This document shows positions 51,060-62,227 of a stretch of 64,000 nucleotides of DNA, in pieces (the stretch's first letter is position 1; every line of letters begins with the position of its first letter). The notes below the pieces were generated by a model, which saw nothing but the letters and a program-made list of their open reading frames with translations, was not told where the DNA came from and did not search any database. A program made the translations under genes and the position numbers. Location: positions 302,065 to 366,064 of the forward strand of contig CANTFL010000183.1 in the NCBI GenBank assembly GCA_947650285.1, in the 5' to 3' direction. This DNA comes from Hyaloperonospora brassicae (lineage: Eukaryota; Oomycota; Peronosporomycetes; Peronosporales; Peronosporaceae).

Positions 51060-52296
51060 TCGGACTTTGGGGTATCACGCGCTGGAGATGAGACGTTCGA
51101 AGCAAAAGGGCGACTGGTCTTGAGGCGGTGGCGGTGGATGGGTGGTGACGGTTTTGCCAGGACGTGGGTGGCGTCGTGTGGTGCACATGAAGTCGACCCG
51201 CCGTTAGTTTCGGGTGATGATGGGATCACATGCGGAAGTGTGCGGGATAAGTGGGCCGGGGCCACGTCAGTCACGCTGGAAGGTGCCAAGTACGCCCTCG
51301 TCATGGCTTCTTCGTCCTTTATGTGAATGCTCACGCATCGCTCCACTTGAATGAAAGAGCAGCATGTACTCAATTATTCGGGTATGGCTATGGGTGCTTT
51401 GGTTATTGCATTGGCCCCAGTTACTCTCTTTATGCATCACGTGCCAAGGTCTGTGCTACTCGTCTAGACGCTTTGTGGCTGGCGTCCAGTGCATACTCAG
51501 TCGTCGCCATTGGCAGCACCGCTATGTTATCGCACGATCGCACTTTGAGCTGACCATTTCGACGTGCGTTTGAAGTAGCAGTCGGTAGATGCCACTGTTC
51601 CGTACTAGTCAGTGACTGGCAGTGTTGAGGTCTGTCTTCCAGTCTGCTGCATCAAAATCACGCCAGTAGTCGTACGTGCTCGAGATGCTGCGTGTGGCAT
51701 TATTGCGTTGCGATAGCTTTGTGCACGTGAGGTCGATCATGTATCGCTACAGATCACAGCTTCCAGCACTTTTCGCTTCAAAGTTCTCTGGTCGCAAGCA
51801 GTCAGTCTCGCGCTAGGAATCCGAGCCATTGCCTCTCTGCAGAAAGCGAGGAGCCACGCTAGACTACCTGACTTCACAACCTGACAGCAAGATTCTGATG
51901 GCTCGAGGCAGTCACCTCGACGATATCCGACAGCACGTGCGACTAGACTCGTACGTGTCTTTTTGCAAATAAAGACAACGACGAGCGGCAGATGGGCACT
52001 CAGCACAAGTTGGTGGCGCATTTGATACTGGCAGTCAAATGATACGGCAGCTACGATCATGTTTTTTACAAATGTGCCGAGAGTACGTACCTCCGTATTG
52101 CTCTGCGGCATTCCGTCCATCGCATCGCATCAGGACCAAAGGAGCGCACGCGCGTGGACCCCCCCCCCCCCCCCGTAGTAGACGGGACACGCATGCTCAA
52201 CATTTTCCCCGATCGTCACGTGGTCTGGCTATGAATAGAAACGCTTTGCACTATCCACAGTCGCACGGAGAGGAGGAAGTCGATGCATCAATCACA
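51060..52296. other. Spacer between MATE promoter side and the LINE insertion
   Basis: Frames of up to 127 codons without recognisable domains. A poly-C run lies near 52160-52178, just before the LINE. Nothing supportable as a gene. Confidence 0.4.
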
Positions 52297-54107
52297 TTGT
52301 TTACCGATCGATACTGGCACTTACTCGGCCAGAGGATGGTTATCACTCAGCGTGGGTGTCCTGGGTTACGCATGGTGCACACATCCCGGCCATCAGTCCG
52401 CATCGACCGAGCGTGCGACACATTGTATCGCCGTCTTCAGAGCGGTATCTGGATGTACTTTATGAGCTCGGATGCACATTGACGCCGACACCCGCGCAAA
52501 CGGATGAGATTCTCGCACGGGTACAGGACCATCTACCGACCCTTCGATCATCATCGACGAGCTGGTGGGAAGAAAACGACTGGGTGCTGCATCTCTCTGA
52601 ACCCCTTCCCAGTCGGCCTCAGTCAGTAGAGTTTTGGCCCCAGGGGATCGAAGACTTCTGGCTGACTTTCCGGTGGAGTGGAAACCCTTGGGTTCTCACC
52701 CCACAGGCATCGGCGTTGTCCCGGTCCAAGTATGACAGGATCGGCGATATCTCCTTTGAACAACTCCATATCCAGCGGACAGGACCCCAGGAATATGTCT
52801 TCGGCGGCATTTGCCCGGACCTCCTCGCCCCCCGCCATTCCCATGCCAAACTTCGAGAATGGGCGATCATCGTCTTACTCTCGTCGCCGTCACTTGATGT
52901 AGGAAATCCGGTGGGGGCCCCGGCCCCACTCCGGCTAAGGCATCAGCCCCCTTTCACACAAGCCATCACTTGGGTGCCGGTCGGGCCGGGTAGGGTTCGG
53001 GGCACTTCTGGCTCGGACAATTCTATTCACCCTCAGCGTTGGGAGCTCATTCAATGCCAGAATGGCATTTCATGGGTTTTCGACGGGGAACCGCCGCGGG
53101 TCCAAGGAAAAACGCAGGAAATCACCCAACTCGCGGAGTGCAGGCTCATCCGAAATGGGGTCGTCTTTTTTCCAACCCACAGGTCCACCGCTTTCCATGG
53201 TCCGCTCCGCTAACGGTTCCCAATCATCACGTCTTCTCGTTCCTGAAACGGCAAGCTTTCAAGTCGGCTAAGCGGTGTCTTGCGACACCGCTGAAGCAGG
53301 TCATTGATAGACTGGGCACCAAGAGCCAGCATAACCGTTGGCAACGCGCAGCTCTCGATGTCTCGCCGGCTCATCTATGGGGTCACGGACACGCGGTGAC
53401 GGAATATCAGCTATGGACACGATACCGCCACGCTACCGGTCAGCTAAACTTTTGGTATCAGGACCGGCCTCCGGACGGGTCTTGCACGTATCGAGAATGT
53501 GTCGGACAGAAGGAGACCTAGGAGCATCTCTTTTGGGAATGTACCCGTGCACAGGCAATCTGGGCACGGCTCATCAGTCATTGGGAGAGCACACCTCATA
53601 AGCCTCACCATATACTGGATTGGCTCGAGCACTGCGCAAACTGTAGAGTACCACGCATTTCGCCGCAGGTCACGGCAATGCTGTTAGTCAGATACCCAGA
53701 CGACATCGATCAATTCGCCACGGCCTGGAGGACGATCTGGGAGGTCGCAGGGACCGTCATCATCACAATGCTCTGGCAACACCGCGTGGACAGAGTTTTT
53801 CACAATGCGAAAATCCCGATGCAAGCCAGTGAAGCCATGATTTGGGGGAGGATTCAGCTTCAATTGCGGGCGCTCATCAAACGTCTCCATTGCAGGGCTG
53901 ACACGGCCGTGCGTGGCGCCCAACTTTCTGCATGTTACGACATATTTATATCAGAACCGAGAGGGCAGCCCGGCTTTCATAGCCAGGCTGCCAGCCGTAG
54001 GCAATGCCTGGACCCTCCAGCGTTGCTAGTGTGGTTAACAACCTACCAGAGATCTTGCACTAACCAGTAAATAGACAATCTGTTCTCTCTCTTGTTTACC
54101 GATCGAT
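52297..54107 (+). mobile_element. 5'-truncated non-LTR retrotransposon (LINE) with 16-bp target-site duplication
   Basis: Seen: TTGTTTACCGATCGAT occurs perfectly at 52297-52312 and 54092-54107. Between them lie 1779 bp that read as the C-terminal part of a LINE ORF2. The frame is open from base 52314 to 53213, then shifts (continuing in the frame that ends at 53521), carries one in-frame TAG at 53519-53521, and goes on in the same frame to 54070. Around the TAG the residues CTYREC...EHLFWEC form a zf-RVT-type CxxxxC...HxxxxC finger, the usual end of LINE reverse transcriptases. Family knowledge: target-primed insertion gives 5' truncation and target duplications of about 7-20 bp, which fits exactly. 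One frameshift and one stop in about 580 codons suggest a fairly young insertion. It lacks the endonuclease and RT core. Confidence 0.85.
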
Positions 54108-55919
54108 GCATACGGTGATCAGAAACATGCGAGAGGGTCGTCGACTGCTTCAGAAATGGTCACGTCGACGATAGTTGTTCGCGATTTGATCGAGTGAACA
54201 GAGATGCGCTGCATAACAACAATGCACTGACTGGAAACAATAGCCAAAGACAATGGACGGACCACGAGTCGAGCTTGAAGTCGGCGAACACACCACCCAA
54301 TGACCGGCAAAAAACGAACGTGAGCAGGGGATAAGTAGTTGCCAGAGCGAAGCAATAGAGAGAGGAGGCAACACTCGATGCGTCATGGACCAGAGTTTCG
54401 ATGCTTTGTTGTAGCGCTTTTATCTTTACTGGTAGGCAGTTGAACGCTTCGACAGCGACAGAGCTGCAAGAGCACAAGTTGGAAGCACGTATGAGTGCTG
54501 TGCACCGCGTCGAGTTCTTATGGCTGGCAATTGTGCTTTTTGCAAGGAAACGAGCGCTGGTGAACGGCGTTGTGGCGAGACATGTCAGGTTGTGGTGGTT
54601 GTGGATGTCGGCCTATTCGACAAGTAGCGATTATTGGGGACCACATGAACAAGCAGCATGTGACTGCTACGTGGGATTAAGGTGTACCGAAAGCAGCTTC
54701 ACGACATTCAGTGACGGACGCGTCTCTTTGACCCGCACACGTGGACGAGCGAGCACGTGGCACGCACAAGTTTAGCAGTACAGGATACTTACTGTTCGTA
54801 GTTGCGAGCCATTGCGAAGCGAGGGCTTGATTCTCTGTAATAGTCAGCAGTGATGCTAGATGACGCCGTCACGTAAGGACAGGTGCTCAGCATGTTGTCC
54901 GACTGCAACGGTCTTGATCAACAGACAGCTCGGTAGAGAGTCACTCGCTATCCAACAATGTGGGAACACCAATGCGTTCACAGCTACGCCTCTTGCAACG
55001 AACGTGCCATGAGCAGTCAGTCAATTGTTGCGTCAGTCACATGTGGCCGTCTTGGTACACATTTGCGATCCGTTCCTGACATCGATTGACATTGTAGTTG
55101 CGCTTGCATAACCTTTCCATTCATCGTCGACACTGATCGCGGTAGGAGAGTACCATACACAAGAGCACATCAAGATGCTGGCATATGCACTCGAACGCCA
55201 CGGACTCGACTTTATCAGGTGTCAGGTTGTCGCTGGACCTGTACTTGGAAGTGCGACGACAATAGAATAACCATTCGAACAAGTCTGGACTCTTCCCAAC
55301 GAGATATTGACCTGACAGTCGACGAATGCAGCTCGTTTCGAGAGAGACTTGACAGTCGGGATAGGACACTGGTCTGCGGGCAGGTCAACAAAAGGTGCTT
55401 GCGTGGTACGATGACGTTTCGATGTGGACATCGCCATCGACGTTCGACCATTAGAGATCAAAGTCAAGGCTGCTGCCGATGTTACCACGTGCATTCTTCT
55501 TGCTTAGGGAAATGCGTGGTACACTGCTGCGCTGATGACATGCAAGCACCAGTGTTGTGCTGCAAGTGCATCGCAAAGAAGTTCGATACGAGGATCGTGA
55601 ACAATGTGCTATGGTCCAAACCACAACTCCATCTACGGGCCGATGGCCATGACTTCGAGAAAACCCAGTGGGGTAACAAGTAATTACCACATTGTCTTGA
55701 TGCGCTGAATCATACTGCATTGCATGTGTGTTCTGGTCACGGTACAACCCTATGACCGGCAACAGCGAGTGAAAGCACCGAAACTTGACTTAGACGCTTC
55801 GAGCAGTCTGTCCGGCTTACTCTAGCTGATTCTTGCAGAGCGCTTTCACGTGCACTCGATTCAGTTCACGAAGCCTCAGATGATCAAGAGTACGTACGTA
55901 CGCGCGCTGACCGCTGTCG
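54108..55919. other. Spacer; one cysteine-rich frame noted
   Basis: A plus-strand open frame of 154 codons (55219-55683) is unusually rich in Cys and His (for example CCRCYHVHSSC), but an ordered zinc-finger pattern could not be assigned, and such a length is expected by chance. Other frames are shorter. No gene supported. Confidence 0.35.
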
Positions 55920-56795
55920 TTACAGTTGACTTGCCATGTTGTCGAAAATTCCATGCGATGCGCTCTCGCGAACGTCTAAGAGATCACATGTGGCATCTGC
56001 AATAAAACGATGCGTCGAAAGGATTTGGATGGGTTGGTATCTGCTGCCGAGAACGAGCATCGTTGTATCGTAGAGGTGCCCCGTGTAACTGTCTGTCAGG
56101 GCGAGACGCTGTGGACACTTTGTCTTCTTCAGGTTGTCAGCTTTTGTGAAACTGTGAAAGACCTTTCTGAACACTCGGGCGATCTCAAGGCCAAGCGCAT
56201 GCATCGACTTGACTGGCAACGTCCCACAGCGCTTTATTCCATGGGCCTGTCGAACCGAAGAGACCATTGCTTGGACTGTAGAAAAGTCGACGGCTGTGTG
56301 CAACTGAGTAGAAATGGGTCGCGACGTCTCGCTGCTTCGGAGGAGCTTGCGTGATCTCAACGTAGTGTAGTTGCTGCCTAGTTTGTCGTATCGCCTTGCC
56401 GAGAGTTGAAAGGAAGCACGTGCTGTCCAGTTGACACGAAGCTTGACAGGATGTCGCACACAGCTGAAAAAAGATCGAGAATCCAGAAAGTTTCGCTTGA
56501 TGGGCGCGCTGCGGCCTGTGACGCTGTGGGAAGCAGCACACCGCTCGTCGAAGTTGCCGCAAATAGCATGCCCGGCACAAGTCTCCACCGTCAGGGCATG
56601 TTCCAACGGCATCTTCACATCAGGAAACAGTAATGCAGCTGAAGGTGCCGATGCGACCGCGTTATGCCTTTTGAACATGTCTTGATCAGCAAGACAGGAA
56701 ACAAGCAGCCGCAAAAAAACACCACATACCTCGACATCGTCTCGCGTAGCGTCTCGACTGTTTAGTCCCATCACCGCACCGAATTGATTCGACAT
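55920..56795 (-). CDS. Hypothetical protein, 291 residues
   Basis: I do not recognise this protein. Seen: an uninterrupted frame from a true ATG at 56795 to a stop at 55920, in a stretch of roughly balanced composition where 291 codons without a stop would rarely occur by chance. The product is rich in Ser, Arg, Ala and Leu, with scattered Cys, no long hydrophobic helix and no clear coiled coil. It has no visible signal peptide. It lies upstream, on the same strand, of no recognised gene, and 3' of the bZIP gene's end (about 420 bp between them). It may be a lineage-specific gene, a transposon ORF or a chance frame. Antisense frames here are shorter (114 codons). Confidence 0.35.
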   Translation of the reverse strand: MSNQFGAVMGLNSRDATRDDVEVCGVFLRLLVSCLADQDMFKRHNAVASAPSAALLFPDVKMPLEHALTVETCAGHAICGNFDERCAASHSVTGRSAPIKRNFLDSRSFFSCVRHPVKLRVNWTARASFQLSARRYDKLGSNYTTLRSRKLLRSSETSRPISTQLHTAVDFSTVQAMVSSVRQAHGIKRCGTLPVKSMHALGLEIARVFRKVFHSFTKADNLKKTKCPQRLALTDSYTGHLYDTTMLVLGSRYQPIQILSTHRFIADATCDLLDVRESASHGIFDNMASQL

Positions 56796-57109
56796 ACGTC
56801 GCTGGAACGGCTGTGCATAGACCTTTCACGTTGCAGTCGCGTGTATCTTTCCAACTTCTTTTCGGGTGACGGCCATTCAACGAATGCCCGTGATTTGCGC
56901 CATGTCAACGAACTGTTTCCAGACATCGCACAAGACGCTTCGTAGGTATCTCGAAATACATGTCCTTACGACACCAACGCACCCGTTTGAGTAAAAGTAG
57001 CGACGCCGATGGACAATCCATTTCCCAGTCGTCGACCTCCTGCAATCAGAGGTGATCTCTTCTTGTGCGGCCAAACAAACAGGTCTCCTTCGGTGCAGTC
57101 GTCAGTCAC

Positions 57110-57186
57110 TCGAGAGAGACATTGCGAGTCAGTGCGAATCGATAGTCGACATCTCTATTCGCACTGACTCGCAACGCCTCTCTCGA
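57110..57186. repeat. Long hairpin just 3' of the bZIP gene
   Basis: Seen: an 18-bp perfect stem (TTGCGAGTCAGTGCGAAT at 57122-57139 with its complement at 57157-57174) around a 17-nt loop. It is extended, after a symmetrical 3x3 mismatch, by 9 more base pairs (TCGAGAGAG 57110-57118 with CTCTCTCGA 57178-57186). It begins 30 bp past the stop codon of the minus-strand bZIP gene, so it would fold in its 3' untranslated region. Possible 3'-end or stability element, or a MITE relic. Confidence 0.8.
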
Positions 57187-57216
57187 TGATGATGATACCA
57201 ACACGTGGTTTCGTGT

Positions 57217-58578
57217 TTATTTACTCGCCATCTCGTGAGTCACGTCTCGTTCAACACTATCGACAGTCAGGTTCAATTGAATCACGGGCGCGATGGTGCC
57301 GAGTTCCCAGCGCATGACCGTCGTGACGATATCGGCTGCGTTTCGATGTGCGTCGTTCGAAGAGCCGTAATTCGCTTGACCCGACCACCGCACTTGCATG
57401 TACTTATCTTCGCCCGTGACACAGTCGGACACTTGCAGCATTTCAATCGTCAGTGCGAGTTCGGCCCACACAAGTGGCGCGTATGGCTCCATCCCCGCAC
57501 GATCCGGAAAGAGTTTGGCACTGGAAGTAGCGGCTGGATTCAGGCTCTGCGTCCCAATGACATACCCCCTCGCGCGTAGACGCGGACTGGTTTCGACACG
57601 CTCGGCACGACTCGAGAGCAACGACGAGCCATTGAACGGCACTTTGCCCGTCGTTTGCATCCGATAGTGCAGCAGTGTCGTTCGGAACACGGACGGCTGG
57701 TCCGGCGACTGCACGTCACGTCCGAGCACGTAGGCATTGTCGTTTACTTTCTGCAGCACGTCGAGTCGCTGGATGTCGCGTTCGATTGCACGTGCGCTGT
57801 CCAAGTGCAGTCCATGTGCCCAGGTCTTGTGCATGAGCTCTGCGACCGATACGGTTGCAGTGGTAAACCGTTTCGTAAAGACAAAGTCCATAAAGCTGCC
57901 TCGAACACGTCGTCGAGCGTCCCATCCGAAGACGTCGGCTCGATCCACTTCGAATCCGTTCCCGTAGCTACTCGGCTCGAGGAGTTGCACCTGCACGTGC
58001 TTGACAGCCTGTGTATTGTGGAGGATCACGTGCTTCACGTCGCGTTCCGAGCGCTCGCGATGGCCAAACACGACTTCAGCTTCGTGGGCATTCAAGAGGT
58101 CGATATGTATGGGAAGCGGTGACCCACTTGACGGGTCTGCTGTGTTTCGGTGCCACGCCGTTGTCGAGCCATCGAGCATCACTGTGGTCTCGAGCACGCG
58201 TCGAACGTCAAATTCCCACGACGCCTGCGACTGAATCGACGCTTTGAGGAAGAGGTTCTCGGCGCCCAATTGCTGCAGCAGCTCGAGCGCTTTTGCGTGT
58301 CGCTCGCGCGTGTTATTGCAGTCGATGTGCTTCCCCGCGTCCCTTTTTGCACGTTGGCGGAGCGCCTGGTACTGCTGTTCCAAGTCGGCGACAGCCCGTC
58401 GCAGCCATTGCAACTGCTCGCGTTGGCGCTGGCGCGAGCGTTGCATGGACTCTCGATTTTTCTGCCGCCGATGGGCTAAAGCCGCGCGGTGTTCGGAATC
58501 CGCGCGGAGGAGATCCAGGACGGCATGTGGATCGCTGACATTGAGCCACATGGAGGAGTTGAGACTGGAAGATGCCAT
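57217..58578 (-). CDS. bZIP-like transcription factor with long C-terminal (START-like?) region
   Basis: Predicted nuclear DNA-binding regulator, 453 residues. Start chosen at 58578 because the frame upstream to 58773 contains no ATG. Seen: basic region NRESMQRSR (41-49) followed nine residues later by heptad leucines L59, L66 and L73; this is the N-x7-R-x9-L spacing of bZIP factors. A helical, Leu/Gln-rich stretch continues to about 115. The remaining 330 residues form a mixed alpha/beta region without low complexity (for example GSFMDFVFTKRF and LLHYRMQTTGKV). Family knowledge: oomycetes have many proteins with an N-terminal bZIP-like segment and a START-like C-terminal domain, often annotated as M96 mating-specific-like; assignment to that group is inferred. 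Odd: Met45 replaces the usual Ala of the DNA-contact signature NxxAAxxSR. Confidence 0.8.
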   Translation of the reverse strand: MASSSLNSSMWLNVSDPHAVLDLLRADSEHRAALAHRRQKNRESMQRSRQRQREQLQWLRRAVADLEQQYQALRQRAKRDAGKHIDCNNTRERHAKALELLQQLGAENLFLKASIQSQASWEFDVRRVLETTVMLDGSTTAWHRNTADPSSGSPLPIHIDLLNAHEAEVVFGHRERSERDVKHVILHNTQAVKHVQVQLLEPSSYGNGFEVDRADVFGWDARRRVRGSFMDFVFTKRFTTATVSVAELMHKTWAHGLHLDSARAIERDIQRLDVLQKVNDNAYVLGRDVQSPDQPSVFRTTLLHYRMQTTGKVPFNGSSLLSSRAERVETSPRLRARGYVIGTQSLNPAATSSAKLFPDRAGMEPYAPLVWAELALTIEMLQVSDCVTGEDKYMQVRWSGQANYGSSNDAHRNAADIVTTVMRWELGTIAPVIQLNLTVDSVERDVTHEMASK

Positions 58579-61118
58579 TTTGGGGCGATCGAGGTTCGCT
58601 CTTTCTGTCTCCAGAAGTAGGAGGAGGAAGGAGGAAGGAAGGAAGTCGACAAGGCCGAATGGATCAAGTGATTGTGTGGGGGGAGTGATTGATTCCGTTT
58701 GTTTGTGTGTTTGTGTGGCAATTTCGCGTCTTGTACTGGTCTCAACGTGGTGGTGCACGAACTGTCTGTCCAAGCGCTTCAGCTCGTCGGGTAGTTAGTT
58801 AGTTAGTTAGTAGTAGTGGTTTTACCAGTTGGTTGGCTACGTCTGTCTGTCTGTTTGTATGTGTGTGTAAGTATTGGGAAGCAATTAGTGAGTAGTAAGT
58901 TTCAATGCGGTTTTGGCTTGAACATGGACGTTTATGGACAAAGCCAAGAAGTATAGTCACGCCGTGTGAGTTGACAATGATCTGCGCTCGTCGTGTTGCT
59001 GCTGATTCGACTGCTGTTTTCGCTTCTGATGCTGAGCCGAGCGCTCGATCAGAGGACAGTCGCGAGCGGATGTCTGCACAAAAGGGCATCGATAGACCCG
59101 CAGGCGTCGCGCAGGTCCCATCCCATATCGTCGATCTTGCCGAGACCACTTATCCTCATTTGTAGCCGCGGCCTGAGATTCAAAGGATGGTGGGAAACAC
59201 GCTGTTTGGCCAAACAAAGCGATCGATCGAACGAGTGAGCGCGAGACGAAGACACATACACAGCGCATGCGCGAGCGAAGCGTTGGATGAATCGCTGCCA
59301 GGACATACGAGACGTCGCTTGTGGGTTTATGAGAAGAAAGAACGAAACAACCGACGATGTGGCTTTTTGCGATCGAGACAGTCGTACGTACGTATACCTC
59401 TCGACGGTCTCGTGCCTCCTGATGTTCAGCATCCATTTGATTATTACCACCCGCAGCCTCCTCACACCCCCACCCTCACTCTCACTCTCCTCCCGTCGTT
59501 CTCCTGTGCCTCGAAACTCAGTCCTCGCGTTACGGTAATGACGAAACACGATTACAATAGCCGGCGCAGGAAAGTGTCCACCATCGCTCGGACGCAAACA
59601 GACGCACTGCGCGCCAGCTGACTTCGCTGCCCTTCTTCCTGTCCGGCTTTTGTGCGTCCGTGGGATACGCAAAGTAGATCCGCCTGCTGTTGACCGCGTG
59701 AAGATTTTTCGTATTACTCACAGCAGCAGCAGCAGAAGCGCCCAGAAACCCCCGCGAACCCAAGAACCACATAACCCACAAACCCAAACACATAAACCAC
59801 AACACACATCACAACCCACAAACCACAACGTGCGTTGTGTTGACTCATGTTTCGCCCATTTCAGACCCTCTCAGTCGCTCAGAGGTCCGTTCGTCTGTCC
59901 GACTCTCGAGCTCTTTCTTTCGAGTCGGACCCCTCCCCACTGCTGTTGTCGATGCACTCACTCACTCACTCACTCACTCACTCACTCACTCTCTTGGTAC
60001 TGTAACGTCCCCAACGTCTCGTTCCACGAACGCGCGCGTCTTTTTTCTGCAGCGCTGGGTATGCCGTGCTGTGCATAGCGCTGGGGCTCGGGATCCAGTG
60101 GATGGACACTCACCCGCCGCCACGCGACGGCGCGGGCCACCGGCTTTTTCAGACCGACGCACTGGTGCGTTCGACTTTGTTCCTCGCGGGCAGAGACTTT
60201 GCTGCGCGATCGCACTCGTCGCTTGTGGTGGTGACCCATTTGTTGTATTGGACTGTGCACTTGACGTGTTATGGCCTTTGGGGTTGTAGGCGTGGAGCGA
60301 TTTGGACGCGTGCGCGGCCGCGAAGGCCGCCAAAGAAAAGACCCACAGCGCCACGCAAGTGAACGAACGATCGTGAGATTGCCACCTAACGCAGTCAGGT
60401 GTATACAGACGGAGCGTGACGAGCTCTTTTGCCGATGGCGGAGAGGGGTACAGACTGTGCTGTTGTTGACTGGTCGTGGGGCGCTCGAGTGGCTGTGGCA
60501 GTGACGTCAGGAGGGAGAGGGACAGGAAAGAGCGACGACGAGGAGCGAAGGAGAGCAGCTCACTGTACATTGAAAAACAAAATCAATGGACCTGAGGCGT
60601 CGACGGCAGTTGCTCCTCTGTGTGCCTTTCGACGCTCTTGCAAAACGTCGACCTCATTTATTTTCTGCAGCGAGCAAAGTGTTGTAGCGTTGTAGTGCCT
60701 GTGCGTAATGGCTACGGGAGCTCTGGACGTATCTGTTGACACGGACAGAGCGCACAGCCGTCGGTCGAAAGTTTGCTTGAGATGTCGGGTCTGGAATAGT
60801 AGACACATACACACGCAGTGTGCCCTGTGCGTACGTGCTTGAGATCAACCACACTGGATCTTCAGCACACGTTTGTCGTCATGTGTCGTCGCAACTTGAT
60901 CGACAATCATATGCCTTGGCCCGTGTGCGGCAATGTGCGTCCGACGAGTGCGTCTCTACTCGCTGAAACGTGTCCAGACTCATCTCAACAAGACACGCGT
61001 GATCGCTTGGACCATACCGCGCGCTGACTTCCAAAACAGCGTCGTAAATGCTGCCACATCACGTCCATACAACCCGCGTGAGCAACAGTCCTCTTCCACA
61101 CCCGTAACAACAATAACC
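58579..61118. other. Intergenic region, simple repeats, no recognised gene
   Basis: Starts with the bZIP promoter side, including a TTAG repeat (about 58793-58812). Contains an ACTC repeat (about 59955-59990) and open frames of 207 codons (59049-59672 minus, no ATG start), 150 codons (59837-60289 plus) and 194 codons (59986-60570 minus, ATG start). The last two overlap on opposite strands in GC-rich sequence and have no recognisable domain, so neither is called. A small spliced gene near 60.0-60.5 kb cannot be excluded. Confidence 0.4.
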
Positions 61119-62227
61119 TCAATGACGTGCGCCTTTGTGCGCCGCCAGTAGCTCACCTCTCAAGCTCGATGTACCACTGGGGAACGCAGACAGTGCGAAC
61201 GAGCCCAGCGTGAGTAACTGCAAGACCGCACTCAGCACGACGAACACGTAGTCCCCCAGCACCAGACAACTGTACAGCGTACACCCTAACATAACAGCAG
61301 CAACAACAGCAACAGCAACAGCAACAATAGCAAAAACAAAAACAACAATAACAACAGCGTCAGCCCCTCTTGTGCAATCAGTTGTCCAGCTCTGTCCCCT
61401 TTTCTGCGTCCTACCGAGCGTCACAAAGTACGCGCAAGTCAGCAGCAGTCGATGTGGCTGCAACAGTTCCACAGCATAAGCTGCCGGACCTTTCAGCATT
61501 GCAACTGCGCTCATGCAGCACATGCTGCCCAGTGTAAAACTCAATGCAAACTTGGACGGACGGACCACAAGCTACAAAAAAAGCAAAAAAACAGGTCAAC
61601 CGCTGCTCTGTCACACCAACAACACAAAAAAAACAGCGAAAACAGGTACACACACAGACACAACATGGCTTCACGCGAGCTGCAAAGAAAGCAAAACAAC
61701 AACCTCTCTACTCACCAACGGCAGAAAGACAAATGCCATGCCGAAAAACAGCAGCCCCAGCAACGTCATGGCTACAAAGTACTTGAACCGAGCGTTCCTG
61801 AACAAGCAACCCACAAAAAAGCACATTGTTTTCGTCACTTTTTTGTCGACCCCTCGCTTGCCTGATTGTACGTGGCACACACCAACTCATCGTCGGGAGC
61901 CCAAGTCCGCGCAGACTCGTCGCGGTCTTTCGTCCGCCCAACGACGTGGCGACACTGGCGTCATCAACGGTCTGTTGCCGCGCGCCGCTCTCGAGCGCGT
62001 CACTCGCGTCTTTTGGCACAGTGACCGCACTTTTTGTCAACGCGCGCGCCGAGTCCCACGTCTTTTGGAACACGGACGTCGTTGTCGCGCTGCTGTCGCT
62101 CTCGAGGCCGCTGGACGACGTGGCAGACGAGCGCAGCAGACTCTGCAGCGCCTCTTGGGCGTCCTGCAACTTGCTCCGACGACGACGAGGGCTTCTTCTT
62201 GCCGCCCCATTGCTCCCACGCGCTCAT
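61119..62227 (-). CDS. SFT2-type vesicle transport protein, four exons, apparent frameshift near the start
   Basis: Small four-helix Golgi/endosome membrane protein of the Got1/SFT2 family, acting in endosome-to-Golgi vesicle fusion. Exons inferred from splice signals and phase: 62227-61883, 61797-61716, 61571-61415 and 61285-61119. Introns: 61882-61798 (GTGTGT...CAG), 61715-61572 (GTGAGT...TAG) and 61414-61286 (GTAGGA...TAG). All joins keep phase and link LPTMSW/NARFKYF, FLPL/LVVRPSKFALSFTLGS and FVTL/GCTLYSC. Family features: FALSFTLGSM matches the FTLGN signature of SFT2, and the last helix ends in SFALSAFPSG, like WYSLSYIP. Odd: the likely start ATG (62227, MSAWEQWGGKKKPSSSS) is one base out of frame with the rest of exon 1, whose own frame has a stop at 62226-62224 and no ATG. 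Either an indel, a sequencing error or a misread start. Confidence 0.8.

Noticed and set aside
55219..55683. Cysteine-rich 154-codon frame resembling a zinc-binding protein
   Set aside because: Cys spacing does not fit RING, B-box or another ordered finger, and the length is expected by chance.
58579..58773. 65-residue N-terminal extension of the bZIP frame
   Set aside because: No ATG occurs in it; the first ATG at 58578 directly precedes the conserved-looking N-terminus.
59986..60570. 194-codon minus-strand frame, opposed by 98- and 150-codon plus-strand frames
   Set aside because: No domain and strands disagree. A small spliced gene is possible, but I cannot support exon borders.
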